Shown here: in pieces, positions 1-5,329 of the stretch
Position numbering within the stretch: the stretch's first letter is position 1
Layout of the letters: every line of letters begins with the position of its first letter
From: DATDCV01 sp036524155
GTDB taxonomy: Bacteria; Verrucomicrobiota; Verrucomicrobiia; Limisphaerales; UBA8199
Direction: 5' to 3'
Length of the DNA stretch: 6,571 nt
Assembly: GCA_036524155.1 (NCBI GenBank)
Contig: DATDCV010000068.1
Span: forward strand, 1-6,571
Notes under the pieces: model-generated
Databases searched by the model: none
Told to the model about the DNA's origin: nothing
The model's input: only the letters and a program-made list of their open reading frames with translations
Made by a program: the position numbers and the translations under genes

Positions 1-258
1 CTCGAGGGCGGAGTTGGCGCCCTGCAGGGCCACGGTCTGGTCGGTGGTGGTGACGACCGAGCTTTGCTCGCGGTGGCTGAGCACCAGGAAAGCGATCGCC
101 ATGAAGGTGATGATCGACAGCAGGATGAGGGTGACGACCAGGGCGACGCCGGAGTGGGGGGCGACGAACGAGGGGCGCAGCCCGGGGGGCGAGGGGCGAC
201 GGGACGATGTTCCTCCCAGGGACGTCCGAAAAGTGGAAATTGGGAATGAAACTTTCAT
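1..258 (-). CDS. GspK/PilX-like minor pseudopilin, Verru_Chthon cassette protein A-like (N-terminus only)
   Basis: Only the first 86 residues are in the window; the gene runs off the left edge. The ATG at 258 overlaps the stop of the preceding GspJ-like gene in an ATGA junction, so translation is probably coupled. A 37-residue Pro/Arg/Ser-rich leader ends in HSG, followed by a hydrophobic helix (VALVVTLILLSIITFMAIAF, about residues 38-57) and then SHREQSSV. This is the type IV pilin-like N-terminus. Mature position 5 is Val, not Glu. In T2SS, GspK is the pseudopilin known to lack Glu5 and to cap the tip, and this gene sits at the K position of a G-H-I-J-K series. Its place also fits protein A of the Verru_Chthon cassette. 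The leader-coding DNA has a 9-bp direct repeat (CGAGGGGCG at 169-177 and 190-198). The GspK-like role is inferred from position and N-terminus; the C-terminal domain is not visible. Confidence 0.75.
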   Translation of the reverse strand, partial: MKVSFPISTFRTSLGGTSSRRPSPPGLRPSFVAPHSGVALVVTLILLSIITFMAIAFLVLSHREQSSVVTTTDQTVALQGANSALE

Positions 259-1304
259 GGGAACACACTCAGATCGGCGTTGCGAAGGGGAATGCGCTGG
301 CGAAAGAGGTGGACCTGGGCAACGTGGTTGGACAGGTATTCACGGGCCGCCGGCAAACCCGACGGAATGGACTTGTAGCGCTGCGCGATGCGCGGCTCAA
401 GAATCCCGATTTCAAGCTCGACGGAAGCCGGGATGGCGCTGTTGACAAAATAGCAATCGCGTATCTCATCCGGCGCATTCAGGTTCGGGATGACAAACGC
501 GTCCCGGACCACGCCGTAGGGGAACGTGCCGGAGCCGGCGAGAGGCAGGAGCGCATTGGTCCGCACGAAAGCAGCGGCGCGCATATTCTCGGACACGATA
601 GGGAAGCCGTTGGCGGCAAACGGGCGAACGCGCAGGTGAACGATGCCCTCGGCCAGGCGGCTCATAGTCATCGGCGTGTTCGTCCACATCCAATAGCTGA
701 CATTAAACCGGCCGGAACGGGAATTAGTCAGGGATGCACGGTAGAGGGTGCCAACGCAGCCGCTCGGGTCCTCGTCAAACCGGACCCAGTACCCGGTCCC
801 GATCCAATCCTGGTTAAGCCGGGTCATGAAGAAAAAGTTCTGAATAATATTGGTGCGATTGAACCGCGGTGTGGTGGTTCCAGGCAGTTCCTGGACCAGC
901 GGGTTGACGAGATTGCCGCCAAGCCTGGTGAAGAAGTTGGTCGCCAGGACCAGAGCGCCGTCCGGGTAATGCGTCGGCGCGGCCTGCTCGATCTCGCGGG
1001 TCATCATTTCCATCAACGAGCGCCCGCCCTCGAGCACGTCAGTCTGGGTGATGCTGGTGCGGAACGCGCGCTGGGTCTGCGTGAAGACGGCCAGCAATCC
1101 CAGGATGATAAACGTCAGTAATCCGACGGCGACCATGATCTCGATGAGCGAGAAGGCAGCCACAACCGTAGGGCAGGCATCCTGCCTGTCACGATAATCC
1201 CCAACCTCATCGGCGCTTCGCCGGCCGGGAATCGGGCCCAAATCTTTTCCCGAGATCAGAGACAGGCGGGCCCCCTGTCCTACGTGGTTAAGCTTGGTTT
1301 TCAC
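255..1304 (-). CDS. GspJ/PilW-like minor pseudopilin, Verru_Chthon cassette protein C-like
   Basis: A 349-residue protein. The start is GTG at 1304 and overlaps the previous stop (GTGA); AAAGG lies four bases upstream as a modest ribosome binding site. Residues 1-50 form an unusually long leader ending in Ala. The pilin helix follows (FSLIEIMVAVGLLTFIILGL), with Glu5 present, and then a stretch FTQTQRAF...DVLEGGRSLMEMMTREIEQA. This 'R.L.....RELR.A'-like segment after the helix is typical of GspJ/PilW minor pilins. The rest is a large beta-rich domain with many Asn/Thr/aromatic residues and no recognisable catalytic motif. The likely role is as a minor or tip component of an inner-membrane-assembled pseudopilus, processed by prepilin peptidase at an A|F site; Ala instead of Gly at -1 is a mild deviation. 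Most of the leader is encoded by an inverted pair of repeats at 1168-1283. Confidence 0.85.
   Translation of the reverse strand: MKTKLNHVGQGARLSLISGKDLGPIPGRRSADEVGDYRDRQDACPTVVAAFSLIEIMVAVGLLTFIILGLLAVFTQTQRAFRTSITQTDVLEGGRSLMEMMTREIEQAAPTHYPDGALVLATNFFTRLGGNLVNPLVQELPGTTTPRFNRTNIIQNFFFMTRLNQDWIGTGYWVRFDEDPSGCVGTLYRASLTNSRSGRFNVSYWMWTNTPMTMSRLAEGIVHLRVRPFAANGFPIVSENMRAAAFVRTNALLPLAGSGTFPYGVVRDAFVIPNLNAPDEIRDCYFVNSAIPASVELEIGILEPRIAQRYKSIPSGLPAAREYLSNHVAQVHLFRQRIPLRNADLSVFP
1168..1283. repeat. Inverted pair of 23-bp REP-like palindromic units in the cassette C leader
   Basis: Unit 1 (1168-1190, plus strand) begins GTAGGGCAGG and ends CCTGCCTGTC. It contains the perfect hairpin GGCAGG-CAT-CCTGCC (1172-1186). 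Unit 2 (1261-1283) read on the minus strand begins GTAGGACAGG and ends CGCCTGTC. Aligned without gaps, the two agree at 18 of 23 positions by hand count. They face each other across a 70-bp spacer, as in BIME-type REP pairs. The whole arrangement falls between codon 8 and codon 46 of the GspJ-like gene and encodes HVGQGARLSL and DRQDACPTVV in the leader. Attribution to a mobile REP family is inferred. Confidence 0.7.
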
Positions 1305-2203
1305 GTGCCTTTAACAAAGGTGCGGGGTTGGAAAAAGTAGAAGGGGCTGCCGGGCAGGTCGTTGGTCAGCGGCCCGCTCACCAGGGTGCGGTAAACCTGG
1401 CGGTTGCCACCCCCCTGACCGGTGGGCAGCAGCGGCCACCGGAAAGTGAGGCGGACATCGTGCAGGTTGTTCGAATAAGTCCTGAAATAGGCAAGGTAGT
1501 TGGTGTAAGCGGTCAGCGCGTTGGTGCCGGCTCCCGCGGCCGGCGGTGGCGGCAGGTAAGTATTGTTGGTGCCAAAAGCGGCCACCTCGGGTTGCAACCG
1601 GTAGCTGAGCCCCAGTTGCCGGACGGTGCTGTCGTTCTGGGGGAATTTTTCGCTGGCGGGACCGCTGAGCGAGCGCACAAACGCCACGATGTGGTTGCTC
1701 CGGATCGCGCCGCCCTGCAACGGCACGAACCTCGGTGTGCTCAGCAAGCCCAGGATGCTGTTGCCGTTCGTGATCGGGAAACCGGCGAACGGGGTCGAGT
1801 TTGTCGGAGTGTAGGAACGGATGTCCCAAAGGCCGGGTGTATAGCCGCCCGGGCGGAAATTGTACTGTCTCGCGTAGTTGCTGATCACCATGACGTAGTT
1901 GGTGAGGTCATCCAGCCCGCGCTCGCCGTTGCGGACGGCATTCATGAACACGGTGGCGTCCTGGTTGATGATGGTCTCCTGGCGGTTGTCCTTCTGGACG
2001 TTCATGCCGAAGGGCAGGATCCCGATGATGGCCACCAGCGCAAACGCGATGATCGCAAGGCTGAGCGCGATCTCGATCATGGTAAAGCCGCTCTCGCTTC
2101 CTCCTCGTCCCCTTCCTCTTCCTCTTCCTCCTTCTCGTCGTCGTCCTCGTCCTCCTCCTCGAACGGCCGCCTGCAGCATGTTGATTTCGGTTCGCATTTT
2201 CAT
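1301..2203 (-). CDS. GspI/PilV-like minor pseudopilin, Verru_Chthon cassette protein B-like
   Basis: A 300-residue protein. The ATG at 2203 overlaps the stop of the upstream gene (ATGA), and a strong AGGAGGT lies at 2207-2213, so this start is well supported. The leader is 39 residues and is dominated by Arg and Gly (residues 15-37). Cleavage is expected at G39|F. The helix FTMIEIALSLAIIAFALVAIIGILP has Glu5 and the Pro-containing end seen in GspI/PilV proteins. It is followed by FGMNVQKDNRQETIINQDATVFM, which I recognise as the characteristic block of Verru_Chthon cassette protein B. The remainder is a beta-rich, Asn/Tyr-rich extracytoplasmic domain without Cys pairs or catalytic motifs. In T2SS, GspI contacts GspJ and GspK in the tip complex, and here the J- and K-like genes follow directly. 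The cassette assignment is from memory of the family. Confidence 0.85.
   Translation of the reverse strand: MKMRTEINMLQAAVRGGGRGRRREGGRGRGRGRGGSESGFTMIEIALSLAIIAFALVAIIGILPFGMNVQKDNRQETIINQDATVFMNAVRNGERGLDDLTNYVMVISNYARQYNFRPGGYTPGLWDIRSYTPTNSTPFAGFPITNGNSILGLLSTPRFVPLQGGAIRSNHIVAFVRSLSGPASEKFPQNDSTVRQLGLSYRLQPEVAAFGTNNTYLPPPPAAGAGTNALTAYTNYLAYFRTYSNNLHDVRLTFRWPLLPTGQGGGNRQVYRTLVSGPLTNDLPGSPFYFFQPRTFVKGT
2097..2160. repeat. Polypurine/polypyrimidine low-complexity tract in the cassette B leader
   Basis: About 64 bp that are pure C/T on the plus strand apart from five G residues, made of CCT, CTT and CGT triplets. On the coding strand it reads as GGA, CGA, AGA and GAA codons, giving the Arg/Gly-rich leader of the GspI-like protein. 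The triplet character preserves reading frame if the tract expands or contracts. Confidence 0.75.
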
Positions 2204-3132
2204 CGCACCTCCTGCTGGACGCCGCGGGCCCGGCCCGTCAGCCAGTCGATCGCGACCAGGTTGTAAGCGTTGGTGGAGTTGCCAGGCGGCTGCTCAGTAC
2301 ACCTGGGCAGCCCGGGGATTGGCTGTTTGGTGGTTTGGTCACGGGCAAACATGATGCTGCCTTTGGCCAGCGGAATTATTTCGTTCCTGCCCGGCACCGG
2401 TTTGTTGAAGGCGTCAAAGGAAACGAGGCGGCCCATGTAATCAAAAGCGATATACGGCAAAGTGACATACGGCTGCCGCAGCGGGTTAAGTTTGTACGGA
2501 GCGGCGTCAGCCGAAGGAAACGGCACCCAGGGCGTCGTGGTGAACCCGTAAACCTGGAACGCGGGAAGGCCGTTGGTGTAAATGGTCACCCACTGGTTGT
2601 TGCGCGCAAACTTGTTCATCGCGATGAACGCGCCCTCGGGCAGAGTTTTCCACTCGGAAAGGTACCGCACAGTCGGTCGGCCCGGCTGGTCGCCCATGCT
2701 ACGCAGTGAAACGAAAGCGTAACCGATTAGCTGCTTGTCGAGCAGCTTCGCGGCCTTGGCCCTCTCGGTCGTAGGCAAAACGCCGTAAGCGTCGTCCGCC
2801 ACGAAGTTCGTGGGGACGAACACCATATAGACAGTGGTGCGCTGGCTAATCGCGAGCTGCCGGGCACGGGCCAATTCGTCCAACAGCGTGCGGGTGGCGT
2901 TGGCAGTGTAATTGGGCTTGAAGTTGTTCATCACCGGCATGGTCAGCGCGGCGATGAGGCCGATGATCGAAATGACCACCAGCAACTCGAGCAGAGTGAA
3001 GCCCCTGCTCCGAGTGCAGAGTGCAGAGTGCAGAGTGCAGAATACCCTGCGCCGCGTCACACGCGGTCCTTTTTCTGGAGGGTGCGTCCTCACCTCCGCC
3101 TGCGCTTCTTCCTTCGGGCTTTGGGTCTTCAT
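2200..3132 (-). CDS. GspH-like pseudopilin, Verru_Chthon cassette protein D-like
   Basis: A 310-residue protein if begun at the ATG at 3132, which overlaps the upstream stop (ATGA) but has only GGAA close to it. An in-frame GTG at 3060 has a better ribosome binding site (AAAAAGGA, six bases away) and would give a 20-residue rather than a 44-residue leader; both starts are plausible. The cleavage motif SRG|FTLLELLVVISIIGLIAA has Glu5. The segment TLLDELARARQLAISQRTTVYMVFVP downstream resembles the 'L...l..AR..A..r...V.l' block of GspH/FimT pilins, and YIAFDYMGRLVSFD fits the beta-rich C-terminal domain of that family. The C-terminus is IDWLTGRARGVQQEVR. Four copies of a 7-bp tandem repeat lie between both candidate starts and the cleavage site, so the correct frame depends on copy number. 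The likely role is a minor pseudopilin near the pilus tip. Confidence 0.85.
   Translation of the reverse strand: MKTQSPKEEAQAEVRTHPPEKGPRVTRRRVFCTLHSALCTRSRGFTLLELLVVISIIGLIAALTMPVMNNFKPNYTANATRTLLDELARARQLAISQRTTVYMVFVPTNFVADDAYGVLPTTERAKAAKLLDKQLIGYAFVSLRSMGDQPGRPTVRYLSEWKTLPEGAFIAMNKFARNNQWVTIYTNGLPAFQVYGFTTTPWVPFPSADAAPYKLNPLRQPYVTLPYIAFDYMGRLVSFDAFNKPVPGRNEIIPLAKGSIMFARDQTTKQPIPGLPRCTEQPPGNSTNAYNLVAIDWLTGRARGVQQEVR
3012..3040. repeat. Heptanucleotide tandem repeat (GAGTGCA x 4) in the cassette D leader
   Basis: Four exact copies of GAGTGCA on the plus strand (3012-3018, 3019-3025, 3026-3032, 3033-3039) plus one further base. On the coding strand the repeat encodes CTLHSALCT, ending nine bases before the Gly codon of the cleavage site. 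Seven is not a multiple of three, so gain or loss of one copy shifts the frame between start and pilin domain. Confidence 0.9.
3067..3074 (-). promoter_or_regulatory. Possible ribosome binding site for an internal GTG start of the GspH-like gene
   Basis: The minus strand reads AAAAAGGA here, followed after six bases by a GTG at 3060 that is in frame with the GspH-like pseudopilin. This site is stronger than the GGAA ahead of the ATG at 3132, so it competes as the true start or a secondary start. Confidence 0.4.
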
Positions 3133-4211
3133 TTCCAGCTCACGATGTTATCTTTGTTGGCGCCCTGGTTGGCCTTGCCGTTCGGATCAAACCGTTTGTC
3201 GGGCCCAGCCGACCAAACCATGACGCTGGCACTGCACTCGAAGTGGTTGCCGTTGCCATTGGGATCGAGCGAATTGGCAAGTCCATTGATCCCTGTCATT
3301 CCGTTTCCCTGGGAAACCGCCATTTTCCGGTAAACGCTGTCGCGGGTCTTTTCGTCGTACCCAACATCCACAGTGATGATGTACGGGTTGCCCCAGGGAT
3401 CACGATAGACCAGGTCCGGACCGACGCCCGAAGACTTGATGTCGTTGGCCATCTTGGCATTCAGAAAAGGAGTTCGTTTGGGATTCCTGATATGGCCGTA
3501 GTTAATAGTCCGGCGACCATCGGAGGGGATGGTCTCCTTATCCAGCAGCACGGCCATGATTTCGGAATTGTTGGTTTGGTAGGAAAACGAACTCAGGTTA
3601 TCCTGAACGGCCAGAACCTGGTCGCTCCCGGTTGGCGTCCGGAAACCGACCGCGGAGGTGGTATCCGCGCAAACGACCCAGCTCGTGCCATAGGTGAAAT
3701 CGTTTGTGCCTGCGGCCATGGCCTGATCGGAAACGGGGAACCGGTTGTACTCGGATTCGTAGCCCTTGATCGCGGTCACGATCGCGCTGATCTCGAGCTG
3801 GGCTTGTTTCATCTGGGCCTGGCGCCGGACTTTGCCCAATACCGGCAGCAGCATCGCCGCCAGGATGGCGATGATGCTGATGACCACCAGCAACTCGATC
3901 AGCGTGAAGCCTCGCCGGGTGCGGATGGCGGAGCCCGCGGCTCCAACAGCGACGGCGGTGCGTGGATTGCGGGGTTTGAGCAGAGGGATACAGGTTGGCA
4001 TAAACACGGGACGTAAGGTGCACTGCGAGGGACGGGAGCGGTTGATGAGCGAAAACGGCCTTGGGCGGCGCGGACAGGGCGTTTCGATCGGCGCCACCGA
4101 GGCGCGCGAAAATGTGTCGATCTTCACCAGCGGACACCACGCGCTATCCTGCCAGTCGATTTTGATGACTTTGCCGGCCGCCGGACGTTTCGAATTATAG
4201 GTGATGGTCAT
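3129..4211 (-). CDS. gspG: GspG-like (major-type) pseudopilin with an exceptionally long leader
   Basis: The pilin domain starts at RRG|FTLIELLVVISIIAILAAMLLPVL with Glu5, followed by the amphipathic helix KAQ-type segment QMKQAQLEISAIVTAIKGYE and 'YNRFP', as in GspG. Near the C-terminus are DPWGNPYIITVD and VWSAGPDKRFD...GANKDNIVSW. These correspond to the GspG region with 'DPWG.PY' and the Asp/Asn-rich loop that binds calcium in characterised GspG proteins. I place the start at the ATG at 4211 because GGAGG (4217-4221) lies five bases upstream and 15 bases after the previous stop. This gives a leader of 101 residues. An ATG at 4223 is also open but lies ahead of the GGAGG. An ATG at 4001 would give a more ordinary 31-residue leader but has no ribosome binding site. 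The likely role is a shaft subunit of the pseudopilus. The stop overlaps the next start. Confidence 0.85.
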   Translation of the reverse strand: MTITYNSKRPAAGKVIKIDWQDSAWCPLVKIDTFSRASVAPIETPCPRRPRPFSLINRSRPSQCTLRPVFMPTCIPLLKPRNPRTAVAVGAAGSAIRTRRGFTLIELLVVISIIAILAAMLLPVLGKVRRQAQMKQAQLEISAIVTAIKGYESEYNRFPVSDQAMAAGTNDFTYGTSWVVCADTTSAVGFRTPTGSDQVLAVQDNLSSFSYQTNNSEIMAVLLDKETIPSDGRRTINYGHIRNPKRTPFLNAKMANDIKSSGVGPDLVYRDPWGNPYIITVDVGYDEKTRDSVYRKMAVSQGNGMTGINGLANSLDPNGNGNHFECSASVMVWSAGPDKRFDPNGKANQGANKDNIVSWK

Positions 4212-4216
4212 GGGAG

Positions 4217-4221
4217 CCTCC
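4217..4221 (-). promoter_or_regulatory. Ribosome binding site deciding the GspG-like start
   Basis: GGAGG on the minus strand, five bases before the ATG at 4211. It sits in the short gap after the stop of the preceding pseudopilin gene (TGA at 4229-4227). It favours the 4211 start over 4223 and 4001. Confidence 0.7.
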
Positions 4222-4226
4222 ATTCT

Positions 4227-5036
4227 TCAGGGTGTGGCCACAATGATCGGTTCTGTACTCCAGTTGCTGATACGGTTGGTTTTTCCAGCAATGAGAAGGT
4301 CCACCCACAAATCATACGAGTTCGGGTTGTTCGTAGGATTTGACGAGTTGTAGCGGAAGGGATTGGCGTTGGGCGGAAGGAGCGCGCGAGGCGTGACCTT
4401 GTACCACGAGGGAACAGAACAAATGAGCAGTTTCACGTTGGCCAAGTCGGGGTCCTTTGCGCCATCGAAGCTGGCGACCTGCGCCGGCTTCAGGTCGCTA
4501 AGAAACCGTTGGGCCATGCGGGCGTCGTCGCCGCCCGTGGTCGCGCTTCGGTTGGCAAAGCCTTGAACTCCCGGCCCGAACGCTCCCGCGAAGTCAGCCT
4601 GCCTGATCCGGGCGCTGCCGTCGAGGGTAACGAACTCCGGATTCGCGGCCGGCCCCGCATTGGTGGTCCCAAGCAGCTCGAAGTAGAGCTGATTGAGCGC
4701 CGGAACGCTCGGGTTATCCGCGGGATAGTGGCCGAGTTTGGTGCTGTAATTATCGATGGCCATCCGCACGAGGTTCAGTTCGGCGCGGGCCTTGGAAATC
4801 ATTTTCTTCCGGTTCAGCGCGCCGGTGACCGGAAAGATCAGTGCCGCCAGAATCGAGATGACGGCCATGACCACCAGCAACTCGATCAAAGTGAAAGCCC
4901 TGCTGCCCTGCGCGCGGACTTCAGTCCGCAGCAATGCTCGAAGGCCGGCTGCAGCGGGAATCGTTGCATCCTCGCGCCGGCGGATGTGGCTGCGGACTGA
5001 AGTCCGCGCGCCGTGGCTGTTGGAGAAGTTGATCAT
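4227..5036 (-). CDS. First pseudopilin of the operon, GspG-like
   Basis: A 269-residue protein from the ATG at 5036. The frame is open upstream to a GTG at 5090, but that would overlap the antitoxin gene by 43 bases, so the ATG is preferred although no clear ribosome binding site precedes it. The leader is 47 residues and ends SRA|FTLIELLVVMAVISILAALIFPV, with Glu5 and Ala rather than Gly at -1. The segment NRKKMISKARAELNLVRMAIDNYSTKLGHYPADN is the typical extended helix and 'Y....GHYP' turn of GspG/PilA-like pseudopilins. The C-terminus contains NPNSYDLWVDLLIAGKTNRISNW, resembling the 'yD(l/v)WS.G.dg' end of GspG. It is probably a second shaft-type pseudopilin next to the GspG-like gene downstream. 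Two thirds of the leader is encoded by an inverted repeat pair (4911-5010). Family assignment to G is by similarity of layout and is less certain than pilin membership. Confidence 0.82.
   Translation of the reverse strand: MINFSNSHGARTSVRSHIRRREDATIPAAAGLRALLRTEVRAQGSRAFTLIELLVVMAVISILAALIFPVTGALNRKKMISKARAELNLVRMAIDNYSTKLGHYPADNPSVPALNQLYFELLGTTNAGPAANPEFVTLDGSARIRQADFAGAFGPGVQGFANRSATTGGDDARMAQRFLSDLKPAQVASFDGAKDPDLANVKLLICSVPSWYKVTPRALLPPNANPFRYNSSNPTNNPNSYDLWVDLLIAGKTNRISNWSTEPIIVATP
4911..5010. repeat. Perfect 22-bp inverted repeat pair, each arm itself a hairpin, in the first pseudopilin leader
   Basis: The arms are 4911-4932 and 4989-5010, exact reverse complements over all 22 bases, separated by 56 bp. 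Each arm carries the core GCGGACTGAAGTCCGC (or its complement), a 7-bp stem with a 2-base loop. This nested palindrome design is that of REP/BIME elements. In the reading frame of the pseudopilin the arms encode ARTSVRS and LRTEVRA in the leader, ending about 12 bases before the cleavage-site codon. No other copy is in the window. Confidence 0.85.
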
Positions 5037-5047
5037 GGTTATAGAGG

Positions 5048-5323
5048 TTACCGTTCGCGCAATTCGTGTTCCATTCGTTCGCTGAGCCACTGCTTCATCA
5101 TGCTCTGGTAATTAAGATAGCGGGAGCGGGCCATCCGCTTGATCCGCGCCAGCATCCGCGGGTCCATCCGCAGGGTGATCGTAACCGACTCGGCGGATTC
5201 GCTGCCACCGGCCATCGAAGACTCCATGAGCCGCAGATCCGGCCGGTTATCGGCCCAGAACTCGGCTTCGGCCGATTCGCTGTCGAAAATCGGCACATCT
5301 TCCCATTTAACCAACGGTTGCAT
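5048..5323 (-). CDS. CopG-type (ribbon-helix-helix) antitoxin partner of the BrnT-like protein
   Basis: A 91-residue protein starting at the ATG at 5323, six bases after the BrnT-like stop. The N-terminal part (about 9-30) reads DVPIFDSESAEAEFWADNRPD, which matches the 'F.SE.EEaeFWd.hd' toxin-binding segment of the CopG antitoxin family (PF12441). Residues 47-88 form a ribbon-helix-helix: strand SVTITLRMD, helix PRMLARIKRMARSRYL, helix YQSMMKQWLSERMEHEL. The family neutralises its cognate toxin by direct binding and represses its own operon through the ribbon. The toxin-first order is typical of brnTA-like loci. No convincing ribosome binding site precedes it; ATGATGA at the toxin stop suggests coupled translation. 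Its stop is only 11 bases from the ATG of the first pseudopilin. Function is inferred from the family. Confidence 0.8.
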   Translation of the reverse strand: MQPLVKWEDVPIFDSESAEAEFWADNRPDLRLMESSMAGGSESAESVTITLRMDPRMLARIKRMARSRYLNYQSMMKQWLSERMEHELRER

Positions 5324-5329
5324 TTGTCA

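Noticed and set aside
1..6. CTCGAG at the very edge as a cloning junction
   Set aside because: It is in frame within the GspK-like gene (Leu-Glu) and there is no vector sequence, so a chance site at the window edge is the simplest reading.
207..1121. Plus-strand reading frame of 304 codons
   Set aside because: Antisense to the GspJ-like gene, whose helix, cleavage motif and coupled start are convincing; the plus-strand product is charged low-complexity sequence.
1328..2266. Plus-strand reading frame of 312 codons with a poly-Ser stretch
   Set aside because: Antisense to the GspI-like gene; the Ser run is simply the complement of the Arg/Gly tract read in another frame.
3930..3944. GGAGCC-CGC-GGCTCC hairpin in the second GspG-like leader as another REP unit
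   Set aside because: A single 6-bp stem without an inverted partner can arise by chance in GC-rich DNA.
3021..4016. Long plus-strand reading frame of 331 codons
   Set aside because: It lies opposite two pilin genes with clear motifs, has no recognisable domain and owes its length to GC-rich codon bias on the other strand.
5048..5090. Start of the first pseudopilin at the GTG at 5090
   Set aside because: It would overlap the antitoxin by 43 bases; the ATG at 5036 is free of overlap and the extra 18 residues have no pilin-like feature.
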